This document shows positions 1 through 12,470 of a DNA stretch of 64,000 nucleotides, one piece after another. How positions within the stretch are numbered: position 1 is the stretch's first letter; the number at the start of each line of letters is the position of its first letter. A model generated the notes under the pieces. It was not told the DNA's origin. It ran no database searches and saw only the letters and a list, made by a program, of their open reading frames with translations. The DNA comes from Dastarcus helophoroides. Lineage: Eukaryota; Arthropoda; Insecta; Coleoptera; Bothrideridae. Made by a program: the position numbers and the translations under genes. The stretch is from positions 38,814,783 to 38,878,782 of the forward strand of contig CM053331.1 in assembly GCA_028583605.1 (NCBI GenBank), given 5' to 3'.

Positions 1-220
1 CTTTCTTTATCATTGGATGTGTACTTTCAATAACTTCGGAAGTGGGAACAAAACTTCCACTCTAAAATCCATCATTTTATTTTGCATGTCTATTTTAAAA
101 TTGAAATTTCGATGAAGATTTTATCTTGTAATTTCAAGTTTTTTTTATACATACTACGATTTTTCTTAACGTGACAATTCTCCAGTTAATATTCCCTAAA
201 CATTCGAGTGAAGCAAATTT
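1..220. other. AT-rich left edge without a gene
   Basis: Non-repetitive AT-rich sequence before the first satellite. I see no open frame, splice signal or RNA gene. It blends into the ~23-bp satellite at about 220-240. Confidence 0.5.
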
Positions 221-2846
221 CATGTTTGGCCGCCAATCAAACTTGAAACTACTTTTAAACATCTTCAAACAAGTTGAACTTCCAACTTGGAACAAGCTAC
301 TATTTCAAGTCATAACCCATTCAAATTTCAACTCGAAACATCACATTTTCAATCTAAAGTTTCAACTCGAAACAAGTTAAAATTTCAACTCAAAACTAGT
401 TAAAATTTTAATTCAAAACAGTTAAAATTTCAACTCGAAACAAGTCAAAATTTCAACATAAAACAAGATAAGACTGTAGCCCAAAGCAAGTAAAAACTGC
501 AATTCAAAACAAGTTGAAGTTTTAATTCGGAAGAAGTTCAAATTTCAAATCGAAACAAGTTTTAATTTTTATTTGAAACAGGGGAAAGTGGAAAAGAGAG
601 TTGGTTATTGACACTTCAACTCGAAGTAAGTTAAACAATTAAAAAGAAGTTACCATTTCAACTTAAAATCCATTCAAATTTCAACTCGAAACAAATTACA
701 TTTTCAGCTTAAAGTTTCAATTCCAAACAAGTTAAAATTTTAACTAAAAACAGTTAAAATTTCAACTCAAAACCGTTGAAATTTCAACTCGGAACAAGTC
801 AAAGTTTCAACATAAAACAAAATAAGACTGTAACCCGAAGCAAGTAGAAACTTCAATTCAAAACAAGTTGAAGTTTCAATTCGAAAGAAGTTCAAATTTC
901 AAGTTGAAATAAGTTTGAATTTTTATTTAAAAAAAGAGAAACTTGCAAAGAGAGTTGGTTATTAACATTTCAACTCCAAGTAAGTTAAAGTTTCAATTAG
1001 ATACCATTACCATTTCAACTTAAAATCCATTCAAATTTCAACTCGAAACAAATTACATTTTCAGCTTAAAGTTTCAATTCGAGACAAGTTGAAATTTTAA
1101 CTCAAAACAGTTGAAATTTTAACTAAAAACAGTTGAAATTTCAACTCAAAACCGTTGAAATTTCAACTAGGAACAAGTCAAAGTTTCAACATAAAACAAA
1201 ATAAGACTGTAACCCTAAGCAAGTAGAAACTTCAATTCAAAACAAGTTGCAGTTTCAATTCGGAAGAAGTTTAAATTTCAAGTCTCAACAAGTTTGAATT
1301 TGTATATACAGGGGAAAATGGTAAAGAGAGTTGGTTATTAACATTTCAACTCGAAGTTAGTTAAAGTTTTAATTAGAAACAAATTACCATTTCAACTTAA
1401 AATCCATTCAAATTTCAACTCGAAACAAATTATATTTTCAGCTTAAAGTTTCAATTCGAGACAAGTTGAAATTTTAACTCAAAACAGTTAAAATTTTAAC
1501 TCAAAACAGTTGAAATTTCAACTCAAAAGAGTTGAAATTTCAACTCAGAACAAGTCAAAGTTTCAACATAAAAAAATAGGACTGTAACCCAAAGCAAGTA
1601 GAAACTTCAATTCAAAACAAGTTGCATTTTCAATTCGGAAGAAGTTTAAATTTCAAGTCGAAACAAGTTTGAATTTTTATTTGAAACAGGGGAAAATTGC
1701 AACTAAAGAGAGTTGGTTATTGACATTTGAATTCGAAGTAATTTAAATAATTAGAAACAAGTTACCATTTCAACTCAAAAACCATTCAAATTTCAACTTG
1801 AAACACAATATATTTTTAATTTAAAGTTTCAATTAGAAACAGGTTGAAATGTTAACTTAAAGCAGTTGAAATTTCAACTCGAAACCCTTGAAATTTTAAC
1901 TGATTCTAGTTAAAGTCTTATCTTGTTTTATGTTAAAATTTTGACTTATTCCAAGTTAAAATGTCAACTAAAAGCAGTTAAAATTTCAACTCAAAACGGT
2001 TAAAATTTCAACTTGAAACAAGTCAAAATTTCATCATAAAGTAAGATAAGACTATAACCTGAAGCAAGTAAAAACTGCAATTCAAAACAAGTCGAAGTTT
2101 CAGTTCGGAAGAAGTCTAAATTTCAAATCGTTTGGTTTGAATTTTTATTTGAAACAGAGAAAAATTGCAACTAAAGAGAGTTGGTTATTGACATTTCAGC
2201 TTAAATTAAATTAAACAATTAGAAACAGATTACCATTTCAACTCAAAAACTATTTAAAATTGAACTTGAAACACAATATATTTTTAGCTTAAAGTTTTAA
2301 TTCGAAACAAGTTGAAATTTCAATTCAAAACCGTTGAAATTTCAACTGATTCGTGTTAAAGTTTAATCCTGTTTTAAGTTGAAATTTTAACTTATTTCGG
2401 ATAAAAATTTTAACTAAAAGCGCTTAAAATTCTAACTCAGAACAAGTTAAAATTTCCACATAAAACATTTTAACTAAAAGCGCTTAAAATTCTAACTCAG
2501 AACAAGTTAAAATTTCCACATAAAACAGGGTCAGACTTTAAGCCCAAGCAAGTGTTAACTTCAGATCAAAGAAAGTTAAAGTTTTTATTCGAAAATAGTT
2601 CAATTTTCAAGTCCAAACAAGTCTGAATTTCTATTTGGAACAAGAAAAAATTGCAACCAAAGAGAGTTAGTTATTGAAATTCTAACTCGAAATAAGTTAA
2701 AATTTCAATTAGAAACAATTTGACATTTTAACTCAAAACTCATTTAAATTTCAACTTGAAACATATTATAATTTTAGCATAAACGACTTAAAGTTTCAAC
2801 TCGAAACAAGCTGAAATTTCAGTTCCACGCAGTTGAAATTTCAACT
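221..2846 (+). repeat. Satellite A block 1 (23-bp monomer array)
   Basis: Diverged head-to-tail copies of a ~23-bp monomer of the form AAATTTCAACTCGAAACAAG. Monomers are grouped into larger units marked by a GAGAGTTGGTTATT landmark (TTAG in the last) at about 601, 955, 1331, 1713, 2181 and 2667. The spacings are therefore roughly 354, 376, 382, 468 and 486 bp. Two short stretches (about 1895-1965 and 2345-2400) are in the opposite orientation, like small internal inversions. Chance open frames here are satellite translation rather than genes. Confidence 0.92.
2407..2526 (+). repeat. Exact 60-bp tandem duplication
   Basis: Positions 2407-2466 and 2467-2526 are identical by eye, although neighbouring monomers differ from each other by many substitutions. 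It is a very recent duplication event or a local assembly duplicate. The unit carries the AGCGCTT block not seen in other monomers. Confidence 0.9.
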
Positions 2847-4155
2847 TTTCTACCAACTAACTTCGAGTTGAAATTTTTATTTGCTTCGCGTTGAAATTTG
2901 GACTTGTTTTGAGTTGAATTATTTCAATTCCTTCCAAGCTGAATTTTAATTCCTTCCAAGCTAAATGTGACCACGTTTCAAGCTGAATTTAAACTGAATT
3001 TCTGGTTGCAATTTAAATTGGCATCCAGTTGTAATTTGGTTTCTAGCTGGAACTTTAAGATGTCTCTTGTTAACATTTCAACTTTTCTACCAACTAATTT
3101 CAAGTTAAAATTTTCTTTTATTTTACGTTGAAATTTTAGTTTGTTTCAAGTTGAATTTGAACTCGTTTCATGTTGAATTTAAACTGTATTTCTAGTTGAA
3201 ATGTCAACTGGCGACGCCAGCTGTTATTTCAATCGATTTTGAATTGAAGTTTTAAATCGTTTGTAGTTGGAAGTTCAAGTGTCTTTAGTAAAATTTCAAC
3301 TTTTCTACTAACTAACTTCGAATTGAAATTTTCATTTGTTTCACGTTAAAATTTTAACTTGTTTTAGGTTGAATTTCAACTCGTTTTAAGTTGAATTACA
3401 ATTCGTTACAGGTTGAATTTGAACTCGTTTCAAGCTCCATTTAATCTGCATTTCTAGTTGAAACTTCAACTGGCGTTGAGTTGTAATTCCAGTATATTTT
3501 GGGTTTAAATTTCAACTGGTTTGTAGGTGGAAGTTTAAGATGTTTCCTATTAAACTTTCAACTTTTGTACAAACTAACATTGGGTTGAAATTTCTATTTA
3601 TTCTGCGTTGCAATTCACTCTTTTTCAAGTTAAATTTCAGCTCGTTTTAAGTTAAATTTAAACTACATTTCTCGCTGAAATACAACTGGCGCCGAATTGT
3701 AATTTCAACTTATTTTGAACTAAAATTTCAACTCCTTTGTAGCTAAAAGCTTAAGATGTCTTTTGTTAATATGTCAACTTTTCTTTCAACTAACTTTGAG
3801 TTGAAATGTTCATTATTTGGCGTTAAAATTTCAACATTTTTCAATCTGAATTTCAACTTGTTTTATATTGAATTTCAACTCGTTTTATGATGAATTTAAC
3901 CTGCATTTCTAATCAAAATTTTAACTGACGTCGAGTTACAATTTCAACTTGTTTAGAAATAAAATTTCAACTCGTTTGTAGTTGAAAGTTTGGGTATCTT
4001 CTGTTAAAATTTCAACATTTCTATCAAGTAACTTAGAGTTAAAATTTTCATTTATTTTGTGATGAAATTTTATTTTATTTCAAGTAAAATTTCAACAAAT
4101 TTTAAATTGATTTTACACTACAATTCTAGTTGAAATTACAATTGGTGTCGGTCGG

Positions 4156-4250
4156 AATTTCAACTTATTTTAAATTGAAATTTCAACTTATTTTAAATTG
4201 AAATTTCAACTTATTTTAAATTGAAATTTCAATTTATTTTAAATTGATAT
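4156..4250. repeat. Near-perfect 23-bp monomer run (about 4 copies)
   Basis: About four consecutive nearly identical copies of a 23-bp unit (AACTTATTTTAAATTGAAATTTC phase, written here only as its features: one TTGAAATTTCAA palindrome plus TTATTTTAAA). It shows the basic monomer length directly. Confidence 0.85.
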
Positions 4251-5989
4251 TTTAAATCGCTTGTAGTTGTAAGTTCAAGTAATTTCAGCTTTTCTACAAA
4301 CTAACTTCAAGCTGAAATTTTCATTGTTTCGCGTTGAAATTTCAAGTTGTTTTAAGTTGAATTTCAACTCGTTTTGAGTAGAATTTCAATTCGTTTCAAG
4401 TTGAATTTCAACTCGTTTCAAGTTGAATTTCAACTATATTTCAACTCGTTTCAAGTTGAATTTCAACTCGTTTTAAGTTGAATTTCAACTATATCTTTTT
4501 AAAATTTCAATGTTTTTTGCCAACTAACTTCGGGCTGAAATTTTTATACATTTTACGTTGAAATTTGAACTCGTTTTAAGTAAAATTTCAACTGGTTTCA
4601 AATTAAAATTCAACTCGTTCCAAGTTGAATTCAGACTGCATTTCTAGCTAAAATGTCAACTGACATTAAATTGTAAATCGTTTTTAGTTGGAAGTTCAAG
4701 TATATCTTGTTGAAATTTCAATTTTTTTGCCAACTAACTTCGAGTTCAAATTGTCATTTATTTTGTGTTTAAATTTAAACTTGTTTTAAGTTAAATTTTA
4801 ACTCGTTTCAAATTAAAATTTTGAAATTTTGTCGTTTCAACTTATTTTGAAGTCAAATTTCAAATTGTTTGTAATTTTAAGTTGAATTTTAGTTCGTTTT
4901 TATTGAATTTAAATTGCATTTCTGGTGATTGTCGTCAAGTAACAATTTAAACTTGTTTAAACTTGAAATTTCAGGTTTTTGTAGCTGGAAATTTAAGTAT
5001 CTTCTGTTAAAATTTCAAATTTTCTACCAAGTCACTTAGAGTTGAAGTTTTCATTTATGTTACGATGAAATTTCATTTTGTTGCGAGTTAAATTTCAAGT
5101 CATTTTAAGTTGATTTTAGACTACATTTCTAGCTGAAATGTCAACTGGGGTCGGTTGTAATTTCAACTTATTTTTAACTAAAATTTCAACTTTTTAAATT
5201 GAAATTTTAACTTTTTAAATTGAAATTTCAAATCGCTTGTAGTTGAAAGTTCAAGTATCTTCTGGTAAAATTTCAACTTTTCTATAAACCAACTTCAAGA
5301 AATTTTCATTGTTTCGCATTGAAATTTCAAGTTGTTTTAAGTTAAATCTCAACTTATTTTAAGTTGAATTTCAACTCGTTTCAAGTTGAATTTAAACTGC
5401 ATTTCTTGCTAAAATGTGAACTGACGTTAAGTTGTAAGTTGTTTTTAGCTGAAAGTTCGAGTATGTCTGGTTAAAATTTCAACGTTTTTGCAAACTAACT
5501 TCGGGTTGAAATTTTCATTCATTTTGCGTTGAAATTTGAACTCGTTTTAAGTAACATTTCAACTCGCTTCAAATTAAAATTCAACTCGTTCAAAGTTGAA
5601 TTCAGACTGCATTTCTTGCTGAAATTTCAACTGACGTCAAATTGTCATTTCAATTTATTTTGAACTGAAATTTCAGCTTATTTGTAGTTTTAAGTTTAAT
5701 TATCTTTTGTTAAAATTTCAATTTTTCTGTCAAATAACTTCGAGTTGAAATGTTTCTTTATTTTACGTTAATATTTCAATGTGTTTCAAGTTAAATTTCA
5801 ACTCGTTTTAAGTTAAAATAAAACTCGTTCCAAGTTGAAGTTAAACTCATTCCAAGTCGAAGTTCAACTCGTTCCAAATCAAATTTTACTTCGTTTCAAG
5901 TCAAATTTCAATTCGTTTCAAAGTAAATTCAACTCGTTTCAAGTCGTTTTTCAGCTAAAGTTGCTTTTTAACTCGGTTCAAGTTGAATT

Positions 5990-8900
5990 TAAAATGCAAT
6001 TCTAGCTAAAATGTCAACCGACGTCGAGCTGTAAATCGTTTGTAGTTGGAAGTTCAAGTATCTCCTGTTAAAATTTCAACATTTTTGTCAACTAACTTCG
6101 AGGTGAAATTTTCATTTATTTTACGTTAAAATTTAAATTTGTTTCAAGTTAAATTTCAACTCGTTTCAAATTAAAATTCAACTCGTTCAAAGTTGAATTC
6201 AAACTGCATTTCTAGCTGAAATTTCAACTGGCGTCGAATTGTCATTTCAATTTATTTTGAACTGAAATTTCAGCTCGTTTGTAGTTTTAAGTTTAATTAT
6301 CTTTTCTTAAAATTTCAATTTTTCTGCCAACTAACTTCGAGTCGAAATGTTGCTTTATTTTGCGTGAAATTTCAATTTGTTTTGAGTTAAATTTCCATTT
6401 TAAGTTGAATTCAAACTCATTTCAAGTTGAATTTCAAGTCGTTTTAAGTTGAATTAAATTTTGTTTTAAGTCGAAGTTAAACTCGTTCTTAGTCAAAGTT
6501 CAACTCGTTTCAAGTCAAAGTTCAACTCGTTTCAAGTCAAATTTTAATTCGTTTTAAGTCAAATTTTAATTCGTTTCAAGTCAAATTTCAATTCGTTTCA
6601 AAATGAATTTAATTCGTTTTAAGTCGTTTTTTAACTCAAGTTGAATTGCAAATCGTTTCAAGTTGAATTTAAACTGCATTTCTAGCTAAAATGTCAACTG
6701 ACGTCGAGCTGTAACCGTTTGTAGTCGGAAGTTAAAGTATCTTCTGTTAAAATTTCAACTTTTTTGTCAAATTACTTCGGGCTGAAATTTTTATTTATTT
6801 TGCGTTGAAATCTAAACTTGTTTCAAGTTAAATTTCAACTCGTTCAAAGTTGAATTCAGGCTGCATTTCTAGCTGAAACTTCAACTGGCGTCGAATTGTC
6901 ATTTAAACTTATTTTAAACTGAAATTTCAAATCGTTTGTAGTTTTAAGTTTAATTATCTTTTGTTAAAATTTCGATTTTTCTGCCAACTAAATTCGAGTT
7001 GAAATGTTCCTTTATTTTGCGTTGAAATTTCAATGTGTTTCAAGTTGAATTTCAACTCGTTTTAAGTTGAATTTAAACTCGTTCCAAGTCGAAGTTCAAA
7101 TCGTTTCAAGTCAAAGTTTAAGTCGTTTCAAGTCAAATTTTAATTCGTTTCAAGTCAAATTTCAATTCGTTTCAAAGTGAATTCAAATCGTTTCAAGTCG
7201 TTTTCCAACTTAAGTTGAATTTTAACTCGCTTCAAGTTGAATTTAAACTGCATTTCTAGCTAAAATGTCAACTGACGTCGAGCTGTAACCGTTTGTAGTC
7301 GGAAGTTAAAGTATCTCCTGTTAAAATTTCAACTTTTTTGTCAAATTACTTCGGGCTGAAATTTTCATTTATTTTGCGTTGAAATTGGAACTTGTTTTAA
7401 GTTAAATTTCAACTCGTTTCAAATTAAAATTCAACTCGTTTCAAGTTGAATTTAAACTGCATTTCTAGCTAAAATGTCAACTGACGTCGAGCTGTAAACC
7501 GTTTGTAGTCGGAAGTTGAAGTATCTCCTGTTAAAATTTCAACTTTTTTGTCAACTAACTTGGAGTTGAAATTTTCATTTATTTTGCGTTGAAATTTGAA
7601 CTTGTTTTAAATTAAATTTCAACTCGTTTCAAATTAAAATTCAACTCGTTCCAAGTTGAATTCAGACTGCATTTCTAGCTGAAATTTCAACTGGCGTCGA
7701 ATTGTCATTTCAATTTATTTTGAACTGAAATTTCAGCTCGTTTGTAGTTTTAAGTTTAATTTTCTTTTCTTAAAATTTCAATTTTTCTGCCAACTAACTT
7801 CGAGTCGAAATGTTGCTTTATTTTGCGTTGAAATTTCAATTTGTTTTAAGTTAAATTTCCATTTTAAGTTGAATTCAAACTCGTTTCAAGTTGAATTTCA
7901 ACTGGTTTTAAGTTGAATTAAAACTCGTTCCAAGTCGAAGCTAAACTCGTTCCAAGTCGAAGTTAAACTCGTTCCAAGTCAAAGTTCAACTCGTTTCAAG
8001 TCAAAGTTCAACTCGTTTCAAGTCAAATTTTAATTCGTTTTAAGTCAAATTTCAATTCGTTTCAAAGTGAATTCAACTCGTTTCAAGTCGTTTTTCAACT
8101 TAAGTTGAATTTTAACTCGTTTCAAGTTGAATTTAAACTGCATTTCTAGCTAAAATGTCAACTGACGTCGAGCTGTAACCGTTTGTAGTCGGAAGTTAAA
8201 GTATCTCCTGTTAAAATTTCAACTTTTTTGTCAACTAACTTCGAGGTGAAATTTTCATTTATTTTGCTTTGAAATTTGAACTTGTTTTAAATTAAATTTC
8301 AACTCGTTTCAAATTAAAATTCAACTCTTTCCAAGTTGAATTCAGGCTGCACTTCTAGCTGAAATTTCAACTGGCGTGGAATTGCCATTCCAATTTATTT
8401 TGAACTAAAATTTCAGCTCGTTTGTAGTATTAAGTTTAATTATCTGTTTTTAAAATTTCAATTTTTCTGCCAACTAACCTCGAGTCGAAAGTTGCTTTAT
8501 TTTGCGTTGAAGTTTTAATTTGTTTTAAGTTAGATTTCCATTTTGAGTTGAATTCAAAGTCGTTTCAAGTTGAATTTCAACTGGTTTTAAGTTGAATTTC
8601 AACTGGTTTCAAGTTAAATTTCAACTGGTTTTAAGTTGACTTAAAACTGGTTTTAAGTTGACTTAAAACTAGTTCCAAGTCGAAGTTAAACTCGTTCCAA
8701 GTTAAAGTTCAACTCGTTTCAAGTTAAATTTTAATTCATTTTAAGTCAAAATTCAAAACGTTTCAAAGTGAATTCAACTCGTTTCAAGTCGTTTTTCAAC
8801 TCAAGTTGAATTGCAAATCGTTTCAAGTTGAATTTAAACTGCATTTCTAGCTAAAATGTCAACTGACGTCGAGATGTAAATCGTTTGTAGTTAAGTACCT

Positions 8901-10045
8901 CCTGTTAAAATTTCAATTTTTTTGTCAAGTAACTTCAAGTTGAAATTTTCATTTAATTTGAGTTAAAATTTCAACTTGTTTTAAGATAAGTTGCAACTCG
9001 TTTCAAATTAAAATTCAATTCGTTTCAAGTTGAATTCAGACCGCATTTTTGGCGGAAATTTCAACTGGCGTCGAATTGTCATTTCAATTTATTTTGAACT
9101 GAAATTTCAGCTCGTTTGTAGTTTTAAGTTTAATTATCTTTTGTTAAAATTTCAATTTTTCTAACAACTAATTTCGAGTTGAAATGTTCTTTTTTTTGCA
9201 TTGAAATTTCAATGTGGTTTAAGCTGAATTTCAACTCGCTTTAAGTTGAATTAAAACTCGTTCCAAGTCGAAGTTAAACTCGTTCCAAGTCGAAGTTCAA
9301 CTCGTTTCAAGTCAGATTTTAATTAGTTTCAAGTCAAATTTCAATTCGTTTCAAAGTAAATTCAACTCGTTTCAAGTCGTTTTTTAACTCGTTTCAAGTT
9401 GAATTTATACTAAAATTCTAGCTAAAATGTCAACTGACGTCGAGCTGTAAATCGTTTGTAGTTGGAAGTTCAAGTATCTCCTGTTAAAATTTCAACTTTT
9501 TTGTCAACTAACTTCGAGGTGAAATTTTCATTTATTTTGAGTTGAAATTTAAACTTGTTTCAAGTTAAATTTCAACTCGTTTCAAATTAAAATTCAACTC
9601 TTTCCAAGTTGAATTCAGACTGCATTTCTAGCTGAAATTTCAACTGGCGTCGAATTGTCATTTCAATTTATTTTAAACTGAAATTTCAAATCGTTTATAG
9701 TTTTAAATTTAATTTTATTTTGTTAAAATTTTAATTTTTCTGCCAACTAATTTCGAGTTGAAATGTTCCTTTATTTTGCATTGAAATTTTAATGTGGTTC
9801 AAGCTAAATTTCAACTCGTTTTAAGTTGAATTAAAACTCGTTCCAAGTCGAAGTTAAACTCGTTCCAAGTCGAAGTTCAACTCGTTTCAAGTCAGATTTT
9901 AATTAGTTTCAAGTCAAATTTCAATTCGTTTCAAAGTAAATTCAACTCGTTTTAAGTCGTTTTTTAACTCAAATTGCTTTTTAACTCGTTTCAAGTTGAA
10001 TTTATACTAAAATTCTAGCTAAAATGTCAACTGACGTCGAGCTGT
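5990..10045 (-). repeat. Higher-order repeat of about 570-700 bp
   Basis: A landmark block reading AAACTGCATTTCTAGC followed by ATGTCAACTGACGTCGAGCT recurs at about 6671, 7245, 7454, 8135, 8836, 9409 and 10003. Spacings are roughly 574, 209, 681, 701, 573 and 594 bp. The 209-bp interval is a truncated unit. A second landmark (CAACTGGCGTCGAATTGTCA) alternates with it, so each large unit has two halves. Copies are much more alike than adjacent 23-bp monomers, which indicates later amplification of multi-monomer blocks. Confidence 0.85.
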
Positions 10046-10593
10046 AGATCGTTTGTAGTTGGAAGTTCAAGTATCTCCTGTTAAAAAAACTTTTTTGTCA
10101 ACTAACTTCGAGGTGAAATTTTCATTTATTTTGAGTTGAAATTTAAACTTGTTTCAAGTTAAATTAAACTTGTTTCAAGTTAACTTTCAACTTATTTCAA
10201 ATTAAAATTCAACTCATTCAAAGTTGAATTCAGACTGAATTTCTAGCTAAAATTTTAACAGGCGTCAAATTGTCCTTTGAACTTATTTTGAACTAAAATT
10301 TCAACTCGTTTGTAGTTTTAAGTTTAATTATCCTTTGCTCAATGTTCCTTTATTTTGCATTGAAATTTGAATTTGTTTTAAGTTGAATTTACATTTTGAG
10401 TTGAACTTAAACTCTTTTCAGGTCGAATTTCAACTCTTTTCAAGTCGAATTTAAACTCGTTTTAAGTCGAGTTTCAATTCGTTTCAAGTCGAGTTTCAAT
10501 TCGTTTCAAGTCGAATTTCAACTCGTTTTAAATCGAATTTTAATTTATTTCAAGTAGAATTTCAATTCAACTAGTTTCAAGGCGTTTTTTAAC

Positions 10594-10920
10594 TCAATTT
10601 GAGATAGTACCCACATGTGGTTGCGTCTTACACTTTTCAGTTGGTGCAGTGTGTAATTCCAAAGCTTCTTTTTCACCTGATTTGCATTTTAAAGTTTTAA
10701 GTGCTTTACTTCACCTAAGACTCTTTAGATCACCAAATACATATATTGCTGATATCTTCCCAATGATCTCTCTTAGAGTTGATTTGGTTTTCTCTAACTT
10801 GTACCCTCTTCCTTCTAGAGAAATGGGGGTGACGAAGATCAGAGGACCTGAAGGGCTTGCTGCTTGATCAAATTTTGTATCCCACGTCATAGTTTGATTT
10901 TTTTTGCTGTAATTTGTCCA
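10594..10920 (-). pseudogene. Unidentified protein-like open stretch with one internal stop
   Basis: On the minus strand a frame is open from 10,920 to a TGA at 10,711-10,713. With the ATG at 10,890 this gives a 59-residue peptide beginning MTWDTKF and ending DLKSLR. After that TGA the same frame stays open for a further 38 codons, to a TGA at 10,594-10,596. The composition is mixed and not satellite-like, with a hydrophobic patch (PLIFVTPI) then a charged one (KLEKTKSTLREIIGK). A 72-codon frame is also open on the plus strand over the same bases. No family is recognised. It may be a decayed exon or retroelement fragment, or chance. Confidence 0.22.
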
Positions 10921-12470
10921 TCACTTGTCCGAGCTGGGAAAGCAGCGAACGTTTACAAGTTGCGTAAAGTTTTATTGTGAAAGGGATCACCGCAAATCTC
11001 CGAGGAAGAAACGAACGACCAATAAATTATTAGAAAGGTAACACCCACCCACTTAATACCAACAATGACATTTACGATAGATAAGTTTTCCAATATCATT
11101 TCTAAGCGTTATTACTTGCATTTTCATAGCTAAACAAGTCGTTCTGCAATTAAATGCTAACATGGAGATACTCATCAGTAAAAAAGGGGATGAGGAAAAA
11201 TAACTTACAGCCAATTAATCTTCGACTTACATGCGGCGATAAGCGTGCAAATTTTTCATCAACAATGATAAATTAATAATACCCTATTAAGCAAATTGTT
11301 GGTTTTGAAAATGTTAAAGCTTTTACTAGCATCAGAATCTATTGTTCTTGACATTATAAAGTGGAGCATATAGAACGAGATACATTTTGAGATCATGTGT
11401 CCATTATTGGTTGTTATTACAGATATATTTATGTGCAACGTACAACCGATTATGGAAAATTAAATAAATGTGCGCATTTATTATTTATGAGAGTGAGAAT
11501 CATGTCAACTATTAACTTGCATAAACATATCATATTTCTATTATAGACATCGGTAATTTACCGTTAAATTAGCAAGAAAGTTATTTCCTATAACTCCTTA
11601 GTAGTTTCACTCATGCTTACTCTTTAACTCACACGAACTTCATATCTGTCTCTTCATCTACTTAGTAATGTCCAATTTTGGAGCTTTACTCTAGTCTTCG
11701 AAACTGCCGACAGAAGTGAAAACTTAAAACTAGAAAATATTTAGTGTAGCTCGAACCTACACTAAACAAGTCAGAATATTGGAAATATTTGAAAATAAAT
11801 TCTGTCAAAGTGGCCTACCTTTGGTGGATGCTTGTATCCTGTGAAAACGAATTTAGTTTAGAAGTTTTTACTTCAAACTTTTTGGTTTAAATTGTTCGAA
11901 AATTCGACATTTCTCAATTTAAAATTTCCCATTTCCTATTTGCTTTAATTGGCACTAAAAGAGCAAAATTTCGCCTTTCATTTGCATAAAAGATCAACTC
12001 TTCAACGTGTTTGAACTTTGTTGCCGTCCAGAGGAAGTAGATGACGGCGAATGTGCCTCCTCGGGTATTAAAATCGTAACCGATCCCACGATTTTTAATT
12101 ATGTTTTATGTGATTTAATGGTCATCGAGCTCGCTCAAAGCGAAACTCTAAAATATTGGAGCTATCAATTATAGGTAAATTTCTATTTTATTTCACGATA
12201 ACGCCGTCGGTGTACAATAATTATTTATCGAAAAGCAAATTATTTCCTTTGCGCCGAGCGGTCGCTAAATGAATCTCATTAAAAAAAAACGATGATGAAA
12301 TTATCTCTCGATATAGTTTGTCGTTTTTTTGTCAACCTATTGGTTTACATTCAATAAAAGTGAAATGGGACTATTGAAGAGATAGATTAAAAAATATACG
12401 TGTAACTTTCGCCATATCAATAAACTTCATAGAAATACCAACGTAAGGAGGTGTCGTCTAACTCAAAATA
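10598..12470. other. Unique island 1 between satellite blocks
   Basis: About 1.9 kb without tandem structure. It is AT-rich with a few more balanced patches (for example 10.6-10.97 and 12.02-12.09 kb). Apart from the open stretch at 10,594-10,920 I find no supported gene. There are loose splice-like strings, but none pairs into a convincing exon. Intronic or intergenic sequence is the simplest reading. Confidence 0.6.

Larger units (their letters stand above)
2847..10597 (-). repeat. Satellite A block 2, inverted relative to block 1
   Basis: The same ~23-bp monomer continues here as the reverse complement (AACTTGTTTCGAGTTG orientation). Between 2.85 and 4.3 kb a TTTCTACCAACTAACTTCG landmark recurs about every 215-270 bp. 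After about 5.7 kb the units become longer and more alike. The array stops sharply near 10,597, where non-repetitive DNA begins. Confidence 0.92.
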
